Source: Chitinivibrio sp051745065 (GTDB lineage Bacteria > Fibrobacterota > Chitinivibrionia > Chitinivibrionales > Chitinivibrionaceae). From it: a stretch of DNA of 28,248 nt. The notes beneath the pieces were generated by a model. The model made no database searches, was not told the origin of the DNA, and saw only the letters and a program-made list of their open reading frames with translations. The position numbers and the translations under genes are program-made. Of this stretch, positions 7,006 through 15,319 are shown in pieces (the stretch's first letter is position 1; every line of letters begins with the position of its first letter). The DNA is taken from positions 1-28,248 of the forward strand of contig JBNJDQ010000017.1 of NCBI GenBank assembly GCA_051745065.1, given 5' to 3'.

Positions 7006-7897
7006 CAGGGGGACTCCATAGGGGATAAGAAAAGGTACCAATAAAAATAACTTCCGGGGACAGAAGTATCCCCGACCGGGTATATACTTCGCGTCTGCAG
7101 AGGGATATCACCCGGCGAATATCCTCCGCCCGGGCGCGGCGACTCTTATTGATAATGAAATTGGCGTGTTTCTGCGAAACCTCTGCGCCGCCAAACCCCA
7201 CTCCCTTCAGACCGGCCTGCTCAATAAGCATGCCGGCATAACTGCCCGGCGGGCGTTTAAATACACTGCCGCAACTGGGGTACTGCAGGGGCTGTTTTTT
7301 TCGGCGGCGTCCGGCAATATCCTGCATCGTTGCACGCAGATCCGCCTGATTCCCCGGCACCGGGTTAAAATCAGCTGCCGTCACAAGAGCGGAAATCTTT
7401 TTAAATGTACTGCTTCTGTAGGAAAATCGAAGTTCATCGACACAACTGTGCTCAATGCGGCCTGTTTTTAGATCAAGCCATTCCACGCGGGAGAGAGTAT
7501 CGCTGATGGCGGCACCAAAAGCACCGGCATTCATAACAATTCCACCACCCACAGAGCCGGGAATCCCGCTCAGATTTTCAAGCCCCGCCAGGCCCGCAGA
7601 GACAGCATTTTTTACCAGATCATTCAAAAGCAGACCGGCCCCAACGGATATCACTCCCTCTGTGCACGAGACCTGAGTCATGTTTTCCGTGGAAAGGACC
7701 ATTCCCGGAAAGCCCGTATCTGAGATGAGCACATTGGAACCCCGCCCGAGAATGAAGAGGGGCAGATTCCTCTCACGGGTGAAGGCCAGAACCTCCCCGG
7801 CGTCCCGGGCACAGCGGGGCGCAGCCCAGTATCGGGCGGGACCGCCGACCCGGTACGATGTATGCGGCCCAAGGAGGACGTTCTCCTCAATCTTCAT
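6998..7897 (-). CDS. murB: UDP-N-acetylenolpyruvoylglucosamine reductase
   Basis: 299 residues. MurB reduces UDP-GlcNAc-enolpyruvate to UDP-MurNAc with NADPH and FAD, in the cytoplasm, the second committed step of peptidoglycan synthesis. Visible signatures are HTSYRVGGPA near the start, the FAD-binding GRGSNVLISD, SGIPGSVGGGIVMNAGAFG, RFSYRSSTF, the catalytic-Ser segment YPSCGSVFKRP and HANFIINK. The length and the RRKKQP segment fit the short type II form. ATG 7897 is chosen because GGAGG precedes it by 4 bases; a longer frame runs back to 7942 but reads through ispD. The start overlaps the last 11 bases of ispD. Confidence 0.96.
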   Translation of the reverse strand: MKIEENVLLGPHTSYRVGGPARYWAAPRCARDAGEVLAFTRERNLPLFILGRGSNVLISDTGFPGMVLSTENMTQVSCTEGVISVGAGLLLNDLVKNAVSAGLAGLENLSGIPGSVGGGIVMNAGAFGAAISDTLSRVEWLDLKTGRIEHSCVDELRFSYRSSTFKKISALVTAADFNPVPGNQADLRATMQDIAGRRRKKQPLQYPSCGSVFKRPPGSYAGMLIEQAGLKGVGFGGAEVSQKHANFIINKSRRARAEDIRRVISLCRREVYTRSGILLSPEVIFIGTFSYPLWSPPDE

Positions 7898-8579
7898 TCC
7901 GCCTCCGCTGTGCACAGATTGCTTCGGCCATACGGAAATCATCCGGATCGGTCACTTTGAAATTGATACGCTGTCCCGGAGCGTGTTTTACGGGAATGCC
8001 GAAGGCCTCAAGAAGCATGGCCTCATCCGTGGGCATATCCGTGAGCTCTGCCGCTCGGGCGTAGCACTGAGCAAGCTTGCTGCGGCGAAATACCTGGGGA
8101 GTTCCCACGGCGATCAGGGTCGAACGGTCCACTGTGGCAGCGCAATAGTTTTCCGAAAAGGTGCGGATCGTATCGGTGACGGGAGTAGCGGTAATAATGC
8201 CGGCCGCATCATCCAGCTCATCAAGAAGAATTTTGACAACCTCGCCGGTCACAAAGGGGCGGGCGGCATCGTGAATCAGGACAAGCTCCTTCTGCGCCGC
8301 TTCGACGCCCCGCTGCACAGAAATCCATCGTTGAGCTCCGCCGGCAATCACCTGCACCGGGGGACCACTGCCCACATACTGTTTGTACAGATCCCGCGTC
8401 TCCCGTTCATATCCGGCGGGAACACTTATAATAATCTCACGAACCTCATCAACCCGGGCAAAAAGGCGGGCTGAATGGGCAAAAAGGGGAATGCCGCCAA
8501 GTTTGACAAAGGCCTTGGGAACAGCCGTGCCCAAACGCCGCCCCATACCGCCGGCGACAATGACAACACTCAGGTCCAT
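7887..8579 (-). CDS. ispD: 2-C-methyl-D-erythritol 4-phosphate cytidylyltransferase
   Basis: 230 residues, the normal IspD length. It couples CTP to MEP in the non-mevalonate isoprenoid pathway. Signatures are VIVAGGMGRRLG with PKAFVKLGG (nucleotide-binding loop, Lys22), SVQRGVEA, HDAARPFV, ATPVTDTI, VGTPQVFR and TDEAMLLE. ATG 8579 has GAGG a few bases upstream. Earlier in-frame codons would overlap a likely promoter at 8603-8630. It is first of three overlapping genes (ispD-murB-MBL), linking isoprenoid carrier and peptidoglycan precursor supply. Confidence 0.96.
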   Translation of the reverse strand: MDLSVVIVAGGMGRRLGTAVPKAFVKLGGIPLFAHSARLFARVDEVREIIISVPAGYERETRDLYKQYVGSGPPVQVIAGGAQRWISVQRGVEAAQKELVLIHDAARPFVTGEVVKILLDELDDAAGIITATPVTDTIRTFSENYCAATVDRSTLIAVGTPQVFRRSKLAQCYARAAELTDMPTDEAMLLEAFGIPVKHAPGQRINFKVTDPDDFRMAEAICAQRRRNED

Positions 8580-8602
8580 GCCAGCCTCTTTCCAAAAAAA
8601 GA

Positions 8603-8630
8603 AAAATACTATCTGCCCGGGAAAGGTCAA
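8603..8630 (-). promoter_or_regulatory. Promoter for the ispD-murB-MBL operon
   Basis: On the minus strand TTGACC (8630-8625) and TATTTT (8608-8603) are separated by 16 bases, about 24 bases before the ispD ATG. The -35 box is strong; the -10 box is moderate. Confidence 0.5.
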
Positions 8631-8666
8631 CGAATAATCAGATTTATTCCAAGAGACGCTTTTTCA

Positions 8667-8694
8667 TTGCATTTCAGCACCAATTGCGTATACT
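8667..8694 (+). promoter_or_regulatory. Promoter for adk
   Basis: TTGCAT (8667-8672) and TATACT (8689-8694) are 16 bases apart. They lie 35 bases upstream of the GTG start of adk, divergent from the ispD promoter. Confidence 0.6.
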
Positions 8695-8728
8695 TTCTAT
8701 ACAGGTGAATAAATCAAGGAGAACTACT

Positions 8729-9307
8729 GTGACAACACTCAAATACATCGTCCTTTTCGGCCCTCCCGGTGTGGGCAAGGGGACTCAGGCAAAACGACTT
8801 GAGGCATACACGGGCTACCCCCATATCTCAACGGGGGATATTTTTCGCGCAAATATCAAGGGCAAGACAAAACTTGGCAAAAAAGCTCTGGATTACATTC
8901 ACGCCGGTGAACTTGTGCCGGACGAACTCACCATCTCCATCGTGGAGAACCGTCTCTCTCAGTTCGATGCACGACAGGGGTTTATTCTGGACGGTTTCCC
9001 CCGCAGTATTACCCAGGCAAAAGCTCTGGAGAATATCCTGCAGGAAAGTAACCGTCAGATTGACATCGTCATCGATCTCTTTGCTCCGGAGGATGAACTT
9101 ATCATGCGTCTGCGCCGCAGGGCGAAATACGACGGCCGCTTTGATGATGCGGATATTGACATAATCAAAAAACGTCTGGAAACCTACGAAAACCAGAGCA
9201 AACCCTGCCTGGAATATTTTCGCCGCCACGAAGGCCTTGTTGTAGACATTAACGGCGTTGGCGAGAAATGTGACATCCACGAAAAACTGAAACAGCTTAT
9301 TATGTAG
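8729..9307 (+). CDS. adk: Adenylate kinase, short-LID form
   Basis: 192 residues. It interconverts ATP + AMP and 2 ADP in the cytoplasm. The P-loop GPPGVGKGT is at 11-19, followed by HISTGDIFR (AMP site), LDGFPRSI and RLRRRAKYDGRFDD. The last shows the short LID without the zinc-type insertion of the long bacterial form. The GTG at 8729 is chosen because AAGGAG (8716-8721) stands 7 bases before it; a longer frame from an ATG at 8684 would cover the promoter. The stop is followed after 18 bases by the LacI-like-GGDEF gene, so the two are probably co-transcribed. Confidence 0.95.
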   Translation: MTTLKYIVLFGPPGVGKGTQAKRLEAYTGYPHISTGDIFRANIKGKTKLGKKALDYIHAGELVPDELTISIVENRLSQFDARQGFILDGFPRSITQAKALENILQESNRQIDIVIDLFAPEDELIMRLRRRAKYDGRFDDADIDIIKKRLETYENQSKPCLEYFRRHEGLVVDINGVGEKCDIHEKLKQLIM

Positions 9308-9325
9308 GAGCTGCCCGGGGACACT

Positions 9326-11542
9326 ATGAAAAACATTGCCGTGATAATCAGCCAGTCCGAGGAACAGTGCCAGTCACTGATATGGTCGGGAATATACGAA
9401 GAAGCCAGAAAAGCAGGAGTCAATCTGGTCACGTTCCCCGCCCTGTCCGGGAGTAATATCATTTCCCACTACCCGTTCATTGCGGACTTCATTAACTCCA
9501 GCAGTTTTTCCTCGGTCATACTTTTTTCCGGCGCTATGTCGGAATATACCAACTGGACGGTCGTGGAAAAATACGTGGACAAACTCATCCCTCCCGTAAT
9601 CAGCATTGCCGGCCTGCTCAGAAATGCAGCATCCTCTGTAGTTATCGATAATAAACAGGGCATTATCGACCAGATAACCCATCTTGTGCAAGAGCATACA
9701 AAGGAACGCATCGGCTTTGTCAAAGGCCCCGGCACAAATGATGAAGCCCTTGAGCGCTTTGATGCATATATCTCGGGTCTTAAAAAGAACCATCTGGAAT
9801 ATGACAGCAAACTCATATTTGAAGGCTCCTACTCTGAAAAATCGGGCCGAAGGGCAGTGGAGCAGATCATAGAAAAGAACATTGAACTTGATGCCCTGGT
9901 CTGTTCTGATGACATGACCGCTATCGGCGCAATAAAAGCATTTAATGCGCATAACATATATCCGCCCAACGATATAGCCGTAACCGGCTTTGACGACATA
10001 CCCGAAGCCAAAATGTTTTCCCCTTCTCTCACCACCGTACGACAGCCCTTTTACGAGATCGGCCGGGCCGCTTTGAATGCAGCTGTGGAGGAAAACCCCC
10101 GTGATGTTATTGTAAAAAGCACACAATCCATACCGCGCAATTCATGCGGCTGCCTCAACTCAAAGGTTGTCCAATTCCGTAAAAAGCTGGAAGGCCTCAC
10201 CTCCGTCGGAGACGACGAAGACAGTTCCGGCCTGGTGCATACCCTTGAACCGGTCATAAAGGAATCCCTGCGAAAGATGAAATTTAACCGATCAGAAATG
10301 ATCGCATCATACCGGGAATTCCTTGAAAAGGCTGTCCGCAAGACCTATCACGGCTTTCTGGAAGCTGTTACGGGAGGGCCTGAAAAAGAGCAGGCCTACT
10401 GCAGCATGTTCAGCAGAATAATTGAATACAATCTGATATTCAACAGCACCCTTGATATCTGGGAGCATCTTATATCCTTTATTCTGCCGACCTTTGCTCT
10501 CAAGAACAATCATGACAGAATCTACACAATTAATAAACTTCAGATTGAATCACGAATCATCATTGATGAGGCAAAGTTTTCCGCTGAACGATACCGCTCT
10601 TACCTGCGCAAAAACAACCGGGAAGAACTGCGCGAAATGTATCAGAACATCATCGCCCAGCACAGCGTGGACGATCTTCTGGACTACTGTATCAATGCCC
10701 TCACCACTCTCGGCGCCCGTAACGCCACGATTGTACTGTTTTACAACTATGCTTCAATCCCCTATCTCAACTGGGAACTTCCGGAATATTCCTATGTTAA
10801 ACGACAGCTCACACAGGGAAAGAAAGCACCGGTCTCCCCGGAAGGACTTATCATAAACAGTGCGGAAATTCTCCCCTCACATTACCATAACTCCCCCAAG
10901 CAGATATTTTTTCTGCCCCTGTATTTCTACGGAGAATACTTCGGCTATATTATCACCGATGTTATCAACAATATGGACAACAATATTTACGAGGATCTGC
11001 GTTCCCACATCAGCACCGCTTTGCATAACTGTTACATGAAGGAGCGATTCAGTGCGCTTTCCATGCAGGATGAACTGACCGATGTATCCAACCGCAACGG
11101 CTTTATGCTTCTTGCCCAACAACTAATCAGTCAGTCAATCTCCAAAGGACAGAAACTGGGGATATTTTTCTTTGACATAAAGGATATCACCCAAATCAAT
11201 CAGCGTTTCGGCCATGACGAAGGAGACCGTCTGATTGAAGCGGCGGCCTCTCTTCTGACACGCACGTTCAGGAACAACGATATCATCGGACGGATTGACG
11301 GGGATAAATTCGCTGCAGCCATTCGTTTAACGGAACCCGATTTGGCCCATAGTCTGACAAAACGAATACAGAATAATATCCAAATGTACAACAGTCATTC
11401 AAAACTGCCCTATCGCCTTCAGTTCAAAACAGGTATTCAAAGCTTTATTCCCAATTCCGATACCAGCATTGAAGAAGAGCTCTCCCATGCAGTCCAGCGC
11501 TCTTTCAGAGAGGAAGCCAATTCGCCGGAGGAAACATCCTGA
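9326..11542 (+). CDS. Cytoplasmic sensor: LacI/PBP1-like domain, GAF-like region, degenerate GGDEF
   Basis: 738 residues, no signal peptide or membrane helix. Residues 1 to about 275 look like the ligand-binding half of LacI/GalR regulators (YISGLKKN, VCSDDMTAIGAIKAF, IAVTGFDDIPEA, TTVRQPFYEIG) but there is no helix-turn-helix before it. A helical section follows, then a GAF-like region about 430-580. The last 160 residues are a GGDEF domain (DELTDVSNRNGF, FFDIKDITQINQRFGHDEGD). The catalytic motif is DGDKF (658-662) instead of GGDEF, so synthesis is unlikely, but RNND (649-652) forms an I-site-like RxxD at the correct five-residue distance, so binding of c-di-GMP is possible. The ligand of the LacI-like part is unknown; sugars are the usual class. 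Confidence 0.85.
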   Translation: MKNIAVIISQSEEQCQSLIWSGIYEEARKAGVNLVTFPALSGSNIISHYPFIADFINSSSFSSVILFSGAMSEYTNWTVVEKYVDKLIPPVISIAGLLRNAASSVVIDNKQGIIDQITHLVQEHTKERIGFVKGPGTNDEALERFDAYISGLKKNHLEYDSKLIFEGSYSEKSGRRAVEQIIEKNIELDALVCSDDMTAIGAIKAFNAHNIYPPNDIAVTGFDDIPEAKMFSPSLTTVRQPFYEIGRAALNAAVEENPRDVIVKSTQSIPRNSCGCLNSKVVQFRKKLEGLTSVGDDEDSSGLVHTLEPVIKESLRKMKFNRSEMIASYREFLEKAVRKTYHGFLEAVTGGPEKEQAYCSMFSRIIEYNLIFNSTLDIWEHLISFILPTFALKNNHDRIYTINKLQIESRIIIDEAKFSAERYRSYLRKNNREELREMYQNIIAQHSVDDLLDYCINALTTLGARNATIVLFYNYASIPYLNWELPEYSYVKRQLTQGKKAPVSPEGLIINSAEILPSHYHNSPKQIFFLPLYFYGEYFGYIITDVINNMDNNIYEDLRSHISTALHNCYMKERFSALSMQDELTDVSNRNGFMLLAQQLISQSISKGQKLGIFFFDIKDITQINQRFGHDEGDRLIEAAASLLTRTFRNNDIIGRIDGDKFAAAIRLTEPDLAHSLTKRIQNNIQMYNSHSKLPYRLQFKTGIQSFIPNSDTSIEEELSHAVQRSFREEANSPEETS

Positions 11543-11581
11543 TCCGGCATTATACCTGGAAAACTGCCGGCCATGAGCCCT

Positions 11582-12307
11582 TCAGAATACCAGGGTATGT
11601 TCCCCTCGCGATAAAAGGGCGAAAAGTTTTGCCGCATTGTCGGGGCGGCGCCCTGTTTTGATACTCATACAACAGCGTCCCATATCGTCGGGGTAATGAC
11701 TGTCCGAAGAAGTAATCACGGGGAAAGCAGACCGTCTATCAACACCGCGCTGAAGCCCGCCCCGGCTTATCTCAAGGGCATCGAAGGGACTGTTTGCATC
11801 AATGAATCCCAGTTGACTGGTAATGGAAAACACCGGTTTAAAAACATGAGCCGGCACAGCCCACCCGCCGAATTGATGCACAAGATGACAGAGGTTCTCC
11901 ATGGATCGGGATGAGGCCGTACTGAGATAAAAATCGAGGAGATCCGTAACCTCACCTTCTGCAGAAACGACCGCTTCACAGCCCATTTTTTCTTCATTCA
12001 GGGGCACCGGAATCAGGCTCTTCTCGACAAGCACTCCGAAGCGATGTGCCGCTCCTGCATCGGGTAGATAACACAATAGATGCAGCTCCTCCGCAGTAGT
12101 TACTTCGATACCGTACAGAAATGTGATTCCTGCAGCTTCGCACAGACTGGCAACGGCGGGGCAATTCCGGGTACTGTTATGATCTGTCAGAGCAATATGG
12201 GTAAGCCCGCAGGCCTGTGCCCGATCAACGATATCCCGCGGGCCCATGTCAAGAGAGCCGCAGGGAGAGAGGCATGAGTGAATATGCAGATCAATACGAA
12301 GCTGCAT
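11582..12307 (-). CDS. PHP-domain metal-dependent phosphoesterase (TrpH/YciV-like)
   Basis: 241 residues. Metal-ligand motifs of the PHP fold are present in order: DLHIHSCLSPCG (H8, H10), ALTDHNS (D42, H43), GIEVTT (E68), HLLCY (H76), VPAHVFKP and SSDSHYPDDMG near the C-terminus. Proteins of this group hydrolyse nucleotide phosphates such as pAp or short RNA 5' ends (RNase AM for TrpH); the substrate here is not known. Its ATG overlaps the TGA of yjbQ (TGATG), so translation is coupled. It is the last gene of the long minus-strand operon and converges on the sensor gene with a 39-base gap. Confidence 0.87.
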   Translation of the reverse strand: MQLRIDLHIHSCLSPCGSLDMGPRDIVDRAQACGLTHIALTDHNSTRNCPAVASLCEAAGITFLYGIEVTTAEELHLLCYLPDAGAAHRFGVLVEKSLIPVPLNEEKMGCEAVVSAEGEVTDLLDFYLSTASSRSMENLCHLVHQFGGWAVPAHVFKPVFSITSQLGFIDANSPFDALEISRGGLQRGVDRRSAFPVITSSDSHYPDDMGRCCMSIKTGRRPDNAAKLFALLSRGEHTLVF

Positions 12308-12717
12308 CAGCCCGTAACAGTAACACGGCAGCGCCTGCCGGAGCGGGGACCATCGAACTCGCAGAAATACACTGCCTGCCAGGTTCCCAGATCCAGACGC
12401 CCACTTCTGAGCGGTATTGTTGCCGTAATGCCGATGACAGAGGTTTTGAGATGACTGTCAGAGTTACCTTCACCGTGGCGATAAAAGTCCTCCTGACGGG
12501 GGAAAAGGCGGGCCAGTTTTTCAAAAAAATCGTATTCCACATCGGGGTCAGCACTTTCGTTCACCGTAACTCCTGCCGTGGTATGAGCGGAACTGACGTG
12601 AACAACCCCTTCGGTAATTCCGCTTGACCGGACAATCTGATTAACCTGACCGGTAATATTAATCCAGTGATTGGAATGGACTGTCTCAAGGGAAATAATC
12701 TCTGAATAAGAACTCAT
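12307..12717 (-). CDS. yjbQ: YjbQ/UPF0047 family protein
   Basis: 136 residues, the full usual length. The family pattern is clear: SSAHTTAGVTVNE (42-54) with DPDVEYD, YRHGEGNSDSHLK (79-91), then GRLDLGTWQAVYFCEFDGPR. These hold the conserved His/Asp/Glu residues of the presumed active site. Some members have been reported to have a side activity in thiamine-phosphate synthesis, but the physiological role is open. The ATG overlaps the TGA of the M23 peptidase gene and its own TGA overlaps the start of the PHP gene. Confidence 0.92.
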   Translation of the reverse strand: MSSYSEIISLETVHSNHWINITGQVNQIVRSSGITEGVVHVSSAHTTAGVTVNESADPDVEYDFFEKLARLFPRQEDFYRHGEGNSDSHLKTSVIGITATIPLRSGRLDLGTWQAVYFCEFDGPRSGRRCRVTVTG

Positions 12718-13631
12718 CAGTCGTACACCAGCTCCTCTTCGGGTAAAAACTCCCGGGGATTGATCGTTTTACTCCAACGGTTTTTCTTTCGTATCTCATA
12801 ATGCAGATGCGGCCCCGTACTCACGCCGGTATTACCGACATACCCAATCACCTCTCCCCGCTTAACCATATCCCCTTTCTCCACGGCAAAGGCGGACATG
12901 TGCGCATACCGGGTATAGTACCCGCTGTTTTTATGCTGCAGCTCCACAGTATTTCCGTATCCCTTGATGTGTCCCGTGAAACGGCAGATTCCATCGGCGG
13001 GGGCAACGATTGGATCACCGATATCACCGACAATATCGATGCCGTCATGAAATATTCGGCGCTTGTAAACCGGATGCACCCTGTAGCCATACCCCGAGGC
13101 AATTCGTGCCCGCTTAACGGGCCAGATTGAGGGAACCTCATTAAAATAATCAACCTCTTTACCGACAAAAGCGGAGAGACGTGTCAGCATACTGTCTGTG
13201 TAACTGATCCGTTTAAGAAAGACCTCTCCGGTCCGGACCATTTCCATACCGGCGGTCACATCTTTGCTGGTCAGACGGCGCTGCGCCATATCCTGCACCG
13301 AAGGCTTACCACCGGTTCCAAAGCGACGTTTCTCAGAATCAATATCACCGAGACCGTATTTCACCCGGTAAAACCGTTCGAGTTCACGCATTTTATCAAG
13401 ATCTATGTCACTTTGGGCAAAGTCCTTCTCAAGAACGGAAAGGGAATCCCGGAGTCCTTCAAGATCACGGTAATACTGCTGATACGCTGAGCGGGTGTGA
13501 AAAAAAACCGAGAAAGAGTGTACCATATGAACAGCCAGAAGTGTAAGAGCACACGCCAACAGGGTTATGGATACTCTGCTTCCTGCAATTTCCCGAAGTA
13601 TCAGGTTTCTTTTACTGCGTTCTCTACTAAT
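12717..13631 (-). CDS. Membrane-anchored M23 (LytM-type) peptidase, start uncertain (probable AUU)
   Basis: The C-terminal half is a LytM/M23 zinc endopeptidase: RIASGYGYRVHP, then FHDGIDI with the HxxxD ligands, AHMSAF, GDMVKRGEVIGYVGNTG and GPHLHYE with HxH. It cuts peptide bonds in peptidoglycan outside the membrane. Before it is an alpha-helical stretch and a membrane anchor. A TTG at 13559 is the first standard start, but it has no ribosome site and lies inside the membrane helix. The same frame continues upstream as SRERSKRNLILREIAGSR, a typical basic segment before the helix. ATT at 13631 has AGGG 8 bases upstream and is proposed as start. An alternative is ATG 13656, out of frame by one T in a T6 run. 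Confidence 0.8.
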   Translation of the reverse strand: MSRERSKRNLILREIAGSRVSITLLACALTLLAVHMVHSFSVFFHTRSAYQQYYRDLEGLRDSLSVLEKDFAQSDIDLDKMRELERFYRVKYGLGDIDSEKRRFGTGGKPSVQDMAQRRLTSKDVTAGMEMVRTGEVFLKRISYTDSMLTRLSAFVGKEVDYFNEVPSIWPVKRARIASGYGYRVHPVYKRRIFHDGIDIVGDIGDPIVAPADGICRFTGHIKGYGNTVELQHKNSGYYTRYAHMSAFAVEKGDMVKRGEVIGYVGNTGVSTGPHLHYEIRKKNRWSKTINPREFLPEEELVYD

Positions 13632-13691
13632 CGTGTCTACCCTGTTAAAAAACCATCTTAAAATAATTCCAGTATACAGTATAACACAATA

Positions 13692-14510
13692 TTACTCTTC
13701 ATAGAACAGTTTTCTGAACCAATCCTCATTTTTATAGGCAAAATACCGGGCTCCATCTTGAATTACGATAAACTCTGAAGAAATCAGTCGCTCTTCGCAT
13801 AAAACGGATTCCACGGAATCCTCCATGGTAAGCACCTGTCCCGCCTGAAGGGACGCACGAACAGCAGACGCTGCCGGAGAACGTCCCTCCATGGTTTTAT
13901 CCAGCACTGCACAGGGTTTTAGGGATGCTGCAACCTCACGCAGAGAGCGACGGCGTTTTTTAACAACAGAGGAAACAATATTGCGCGTAAATGGCATCAG
14001 GCCGCGATCCCGTTCCCCCTCTCTCGCAATAGCTACAAGTTCCCGATTTTTAACGGCTTCTCCGGACCCGCGTGAAAAAACCTTAAACAGCAGTGAAAGA
14101 GGATAGAAAAAGAGAAAAAAAGGAAAAACGAGGGGAACAAAAAGATAACTCATTCGAAAGGAGTAAATGCGAAAGAGTGACTTGGGCAGAAGTTCACAGA
14201 AAACCAGCACCACAGCGGTGAGGCCAAGGTTCATAAGGGCATCGGGGACATGAAAGGGGGATGCAGCCAGAAGAATCTCTGCACTGGTCGACATGGCCAC
14301 AAGGGCGATATTATTACCCAAAAGAACCGTGGTAATAACCTGTTCCGCCCGCCGCTCCATACTCCGGGCGATACGGGCGACAGGATCACCGCGATCGGCC
14401 CGATGTTCAATCTTCAGGGAATTCCAACTGATAAAACCTGTTTCAAAACCGGCAAACAGAAAAGATAGCAGGAAGGAAAGACCAAAGAGAAAGCCCCATA
14501 AAAGCAGCAT
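13692..14510 (-). CDS. CNNM (DUF21) transmembrane protein, CorC/HlyC-like, with reduced C-terminal part
   Basis: 272 residues. Hydrophobic segments lie at about 3-22, 60-80, 92-112 and 118-142. The DUF21 signatures FAGFETGFISWNSLKIEHRA, LLGNNIALVAMSTSAEIL and VFCELLPKS are clear. CNNM/CorC proteins are linked to magnesium or cobalt efflux and tolerance. The usual tail of two CBS domains and a CorC transporter-associated domain is not recognisable; only about 120 residues follow the membrane part. It starts 2 bases after the rhomboid stop with only a weak ribosome site, suggesting translational coupling. Confidence 0.83.
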   Translation of the reverse strand: MLLLWGFLFGLSFLLSFLFAGFETGFISWNSLKIEHRADRGDPVARIARSMERRAEQVITTVLLGNNIALVAMSTSAEILLAASPFHVPDALMNLGLTAVVLVFCELLPKSLFRIYSFRMSYLFVPLVFPFFLFFYPLSLLFKVFSRGSGEAVKNRELVAIAREGERDRGLMPFTRNIVSSVVKKRRRSLREVAASLKPCAVLDKTMEGRSPAASAVRASLQAGQVLTMEDSVESVLCEERLISSEFIVIQDGARYFAYKNEDWFRKLFYEE

Positions 14511-14512
14511 CT

Positions 14513-15319
14513 TTACTGCTCGTCGGAGTGCCGTTTAAGAATTTTCCACTCATTCTCCGTGAGAGAGGAAATTCCCTGCCGGGAGATCTTCCGCAGAATT
14601 TCATCGATCCGATCTGTTTCGTCATTCATCTTTTGACGTGACGCGTGCCGGGCAAAGGAATGAAATGTTGCGCCATGCCCCCGCCGGAACAATCCGGTCA
14701 CCCCATCAATGCGGGAAAGAATCCAGTCACTCATCCCCCGTCCCCGCCGCAGAAAAATCCAGCCGGCGGCAAATCCACCCAAATGAACTGCATGAGCAAT
14801 ACCGCCGGCATTCTGCAGCATCCCGAACAACGAGATAAGTGCAAAAAAGATAACCGCCGTGCGCACGGAGATGGGTACAAAGAAGAAGAGCAGCAGCTGT
14901 CGGTCAGGAAAATACGCCGCATACAGAAACAGAAGGGCATAGATCGATCCGGATGCACCGATAATGGGAACGTAACCGGCTCCGTACAGGAGATTAAAAA
15001 AACTGAACAGCCCGGAAAAGAGAATACCAAAGAGATACAGGATAAGAAAGCGGTTTTTCCCCAGCATGAACTCCAGCTCATGGCCGAAGATCCACAGGCC
15101 GAGCATGTTAAAGGCAATATGCCAGATATCCGATGGATCATGCAGAAAACCGTAGGTTATCAGACGCCACACCTGGCCGTCAAGGACCGCCTGTGGAGTT
15201 AACGCACCGTAGCGAAAGACCGTGGAACCGAGTCCCGGGAACAGTTCCAGAAAAAAAACGGCAACGGTTATGACGGTTATAACAGAAACAACTGAAGCGG
15301 TTCTGAGGGTTCCGATCAT
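14513..15319 (-). CDS. Rhomboid family intramembrane serine protease
   Basis: 268 residues with six or seven hydrophobic helices. The catalytic Ser123 lies in GASGS (121-125) and the catalytic His179 in HAVHLGG (176-182); HIAFNML (67-73) supplies the oxyanion Asn71, and W51-R52 is the usual WR motif of loop 1. Rhomboids cleave substrates inside the inner membrane. After the last helix about 80 residues form a charged cytoplasmic tail. The substrate is unknown; the co-transcribed pilus-like genes, CNNM protein and M23 peptidase are membrane proteins and could be candidates. The start overlaps the coaD stop (ATGA). Confidence 0.92.
   Translation of the reverse strand: MIGTLRTASVVSVITVITVAVFFLELFPGLGSTVFRYGALTPQAVLDGQVWRLITYGFLHDPSDIWHIAFNMLGLWIFGHELEFMLGKNRFLILYLFGILFSGLFSFFNLLYGAGYVPIIGASGSIYALLFLYAAYFPDRQLLLFFFVPISVRTAVIFFALISLFGMLQNAGGIAHAVHLGGFAAGWIFLRRGRGMSDWILSRIDGVTGLFRRGHGATFHSFARHASRQKMNDETDRIDEILRKISRQGISSLTENEWKILKRHSDEQ

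Noticed and set aside
11544..11570. CCGGCA/TGCCGG inverted repeat between the convergent sensor and PHP genes
   Set aside because: Only 6 bp with a 15-base loop and no T tract on either side, so it cannot be called a terminator.
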